DNA of 64,000 bases from Cellulomonas telluris (lineage in GTDB: Bacteria > Actinomycetota > Actinomycetes > Actinomycetales > Cellulomonadaceae), in contig NZ_QXFN01000004.1 of assembly GCF_004886325.1 (NCBI RefSeq), forward strand, positions 372,001 to 436,000. The letters are read 5' to 3'. Of this stretch, positions 62,030-64,000 are shown piece by piece. The translations under genes were made by a program, and so were the position numbers. The first letter of the stretch is position 1. The number at the start of each line of letters is the position of its first letter. The notes beneath the pieces are model-generated. The model saw only the letters and a list, made by a program, of their open reading frames with translations, was not told the origin of the DNA and did no database searches.

Positions 62030-62587
62030 TCAGACGGGCCCGGCCTCCTGGTCGGCCGCGGCCCGGCGCGCGATGAGGCGGGGCAGCACGAGCCACGCGA
62101 CCGCGATCACCACGAGCAGCGCCCCGCCCACCACCCATCCGGCGGTGCGGGTCACGACGACGTCGAACAGCAGCATCGTGACGCCCGCGAGCGTCAGGGC
62201 GAGCGCGACGAGGCCCACGCGCGCGAACGTGTGCCCGGCGTCCACCAGCTGGGGCTTCAACCGGCGCCGGAAGAGCAGGCGGTGCAGGCTCACCGGCGCC
62301 ACGAAGAGGATCGTCGCGAGCGCCGACAGGAGCACCAGCACGAGGTACGTGGCCCGCTGGTAGTCGTCCAGCTCGTCGAACCGGTACTGGAACGGGACCG
62401 TGAGGAGGAACCCGGTGAGGATCTGCGCGCCCGTCTGGGTGACGCGCAGCTCCTGCAGCAGCTCGTTCCAGTTGCGGTCCATGCGCTCGATGTACGTCTC
62501 GTTCCGGCCGTCGTCGCCGCGGGCGGGCGGCGTCGCCGCCGGCGCGTCGGGCGGGGTGGCACGGGTGCTGCCTGCGGGACCGGTCAT
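62030..62587 (-). CDS. DUF6328-family membrane protein
   Basis: 185 aa. A flexible 25-residue start is followed by NWNELLQELRVTQTGAQILT, typical of this family, and four hydrophobic helices (about 55-72, 85-105, 130-150 and 155-175), ending in a short charged tail. Function unknown. ATG at 62587 follows GGAGGAGG at a longish 10-nt spacing. It is divergent from the threonine-aldolase-like gene. Confidence 0.82.
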   Translation of the reverse strand: MTGPAGSTRATPPDAPAATPPARGDDGRNETYIERMDRNWNELLQELRVTQTGAQILTGFLLTVPFQYRFDELDDYQRATYLVLVLLSALATILFVAPVSLHRLLFRRRLKPQLVDAGHTFARVGLVALALTLAGVTMLLFDVVVTRTAGWVVGGALLVVIAVAWLVLPRLIARRAAADQEAGPV

Positions 62588-62736
62588 GGTCGTGGCGCCT
62601 CCTCCTGGTCCAGGGCTGCACGGATCATGCCGGTCCCCGGCGCCGCGCGCACGACGGGCCCGCGTCCGGCGCGCCGCCCGCGTGACCAGCGCGCACGTGG
62701 GCCGGAGCACGCGTCCGCGTGGGCGAGACTGAGGGT

Positions 62737-63780
62737 GTGAGCACCCCGCACGTCCCCCGTCACTTCGCGTCCGACAACTACGCCGGCGCCCACCCCGAGG
62801 TCCTCGAGGCCCTCGGCGCCGCGAACGTCGGGCACGCACCCGCCTACGGCGACGACCCGCACACCGCCCACCTGCAGGACGTCGTCCGGGCGCACTTCGG
62901 CAGCGCGGCGGTGGCGTACCCCGTCTTCAACGGCACGGGTGCGAACGTCGTGGCGCTGCAGGCCATGCTGCCGCGGTGGGGCGCCGTCATCTGCTCCGCG
63001 AGCGCCCACGTCAACACGGACGAGAACGCCGCGCCCGAGCGGGTCGGCGGCCTCAAGCTCCTGACCGTCCCCACGCCCGACGGCCGCCTGACGCCGGAGC
63101 TCGTCGCGCGGCAGGCGCACGGCTTCGGCGACGTGCACCGGGCGCAGCCCGGCGTCGTGTCCCTCACGCAGTCCACCGAGCTCGGCACGGTGTACCGCCC
63201 GGAGGACGTCCGCGCGCTCGTCGACCAGGCGCACGCGCTCGGCATGCGGGTGCACGTCGACGGCGCGCGGCTCTCGAACGCCGCCGCACGCCTGGGTCTG
63301 CCGCTGCGGGCGTTCACCACCGACGTGGGGGTCGACGTCGTCTCGCTCGGCGGGACCAAGAACGGCCTGCTGTTCGGCGAGGCCGTCGTGGTGCTCGACC
63401 CGGCCGCCGTCGACGGCGTGGGGTACCTGCGCAAGTCCGGCATGCAGCTCGCGTCCAAGATGCGCTTCGTGTCGGCCCAGCTCGTCGCGCTGTACGAGGG
63501 GGACCTGTGGCTGCGCTCGGCCGCCCACGCGAACGCGATGGCGGACCGCCTGCGGGCCGGGGTCGACGCGCTCGGTCTCGACGTGACGCTGCCCACCGAG
63601 GCCAACGCCGTGTTCGTCCGCCTGCCCGCCGACGTCGCCGCGGCCCTGCGCCGGCGGTGGCGGTTCTACGACTGGGACCCCACCGACGGCACCGTCCGCC
63701 TGATGTGTGCGTTCGACACGACCACGCAGGACGTCGACGACCTTTTGTCCGCCCTGGGCGACGCGCTGGCGGCGCGCTGA
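62737..63780 (+). CDS. Low-specificity L-threonine aldolase family PLP enzyme
   Basis: 347 aa fold-type I aldolase/lyase. Splits threonine or other beta-hydroxy amino acids to glycine and an aldehyde. Features: HFASDNYAGAHPEVLEALG, ICSASAHVNTDENAAPE, the PLP-binding Asp/Arg in VHVDGARLSNAAARLG, and the Schiff-base Lys K208 in SLGGTKNG. GTG at 62737 is 6 nt after GAGACT (leaderless). An earlier in-frame GTG at 62719 lies before that -10 and is rejected. Confidence 0.9.
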   Translation: MSTPHVPRHFASDNYAGAHPEVLEALGAANVGHAPAYGDDPHTAHLQDVVRAHFGSAAVAYPVFNGTGANVVALQAMLPRWGAVICSASAHVNTDENAAPERVGGLKLLTVPTPDGRLTPELVARQAHGFGDVHRAQPGVVSLTQSTELGTVYRPEDVRALVDQAHALGMRVHVDGARLSNAAARLGLPLRAFTTDVGVDVVSLGGTKNGLLFGEAVVVLDPAAVDGVGYLRKSGMQLASKMRFVSAQLVALYEGDLWLRSAAHANAMADRLRAGVDALGLDVTLPTEANAVFVRLPADVAAALRRRWRFYDWDPTDGTVRLMCAFDTTTQDVDDLLSALGDALAAR

Positions 63781-63819
63781 CGCGAACGCCCGCGGCCGGT
63801 CGCAGGCCGCGGACGTGCG

Positions 63820-63854
63820 GCGGGGCCCTCCCGGTACGACCGGGAGGGCCCCGC
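63820..63854. terminator. Strong bidirectional terminator hairpin
   Basis: GCGGGGCCCTCCCGGT (63820-63835) pairs perfectly with its complement at 63839-63854 around ACG, between the aldolase gene and the convergent CBM2 gene. Confidence 0.9.
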
Positions 63855-63897
63855 GGTGGGCGCCGGACGCGCGGGGCGCGTCAGACGTCCGGGTGGG

Positions 63898-64000
63898 TCA
63901 GGCCGACGCGCAGGGCGAGCCGTTCAGCGTGAAGCCGGTCGGCGTCCCCGCCTGGCCGCTGTGCGACCCGTTGAAGCCGATCTCGACCGACGCACCCGCG
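63898..64000 (-). CDS. C-terminal end of a CBM2-containing secreted protein (partial)
   Basis: Only the last 33 codons are in the window. ASVEIGFNGSHSG and GFTLNGSPCASA match the end of a family 2 cellulose-binding module and align closely with the end of the GH74 protein (ASVDLGFNGSHTG and VTVNGSPCTTG). The catalytic domain lies beyond the right edge, so the protein is a cellulose-targeted enzyme or polysaccharide monooxygenase of unknown type. Confidence 0.85.
   Translation of the reverse strand, partial: AGASVEIGFNGSHSGQAGTPTGFTLNGSPCASA

Noticed and set aside
62719..62736. Upstream GTG at 62719 as the aldolase start
   Set aside because: It precedes the -10 hexamer GAGACT; the GTG at 62737 has the 6-nt leaderless spacing and matches the family's N-terminus.

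Overview
The window is chromosomal DNA of a high-GC actinobacterium. GC-rich wobble positions, many GTG starts, abundant 4-bp stop/start overlaps, lipoprotein-type binding proteins and plant-polysaccharide enzymes with CBM2 modules (GH74, GH43, GH127) point to a Cellulomonas-like member of the Micrococcales. The genus is an inference from gene content, not from a marker gene. Nearly all of the sequence is coding. No gap exceeds 300 bp, and I saw no tRNA, rRNA, IS element, phage gene or CRISPR array.

1-10.7 kb is the most unusual part: a putative RiPP (ribosomally made, modified peptide) locus. A leftward operon encodes a two-subunit CydDC-like ABC exporter, a 36-residue peptide whose start overlaps the exporter stop, a perfect hairpin, a YcaO cyclodehydratase and a further gene cut by the window edge. 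Divergent from it is a rightward operon for a FecCD/BtuCDF-type metallophore importer followed by a secreted beta-propeller lipoprotein that resembles the zinc metallochaperone AztD. A Fur/Zur-like palindrome lies between the operons and overlaps both likely -10 boxes. The economical reading is a metal-regulated peptide metallophore system, possibly for zinc, with synthesis, export and re-import together.

10.7-21.4 kb holds a flavin monooxygenase and its divergent TetR regulator with two matching operators, an MmcQ-like protein, a DinB2-like polymerase without the aromatic steric gate, an APC permease, a fructosamine-kinase-like protein, a GNAT enzyme, arginine deiminase with an arginine/ornithine antiporter, and an aldo/keto reductase. 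21.4-29.5 kb is a LacI-controlled ytfQRT-yjfF sugar importer with a GH127 beta-L-arabinofuranosidase, that is, arabinofuranoside uptake and cleavage; the LacI operator occurs before both the regulator and the transporter.

29.5-37.5 kb has an ECF41 sigma factor with its oxidoreductase, glutamate dehydrogenase, and a rightward string of binding protein, CDF transporter, YbdK-type ligase and M20 peptidase. The binding protein and the ligase are each broken by one single-base frameshift. 37.5-47.1 kb has two closely related PAS-PAS-GAF-SpoIIE phosphatases, one coupled to an anti-sigma-type ATPase, flanking a GH43 enzyme and a Ser/Thr kinase plus coiled-coil lipoprotein pair. 47.2-56.5 kb carries a VOC protein, UDP-glucose pyrophosphorylase, small acidic proteins, a sigma factor/Ogt pair, malate:quinone oxidoreductase and a GH74-CBM2 xyloglucanase. 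56.5-64 kb carries Dps with an App1-type phosphatase, LigD polymerase and Ku for end joining with a PHP phosphoesterase, an HU-like protein, a DUF6328 membrane protein, a threonine-aldolase-like enzyme and the end of another CBM2 protein.

Many starts lie 6-7 nt after a TAnnnT-like hexamer with no Shine-Dalgarno, so leaderless transcription appears common. This also fixes several start codons.
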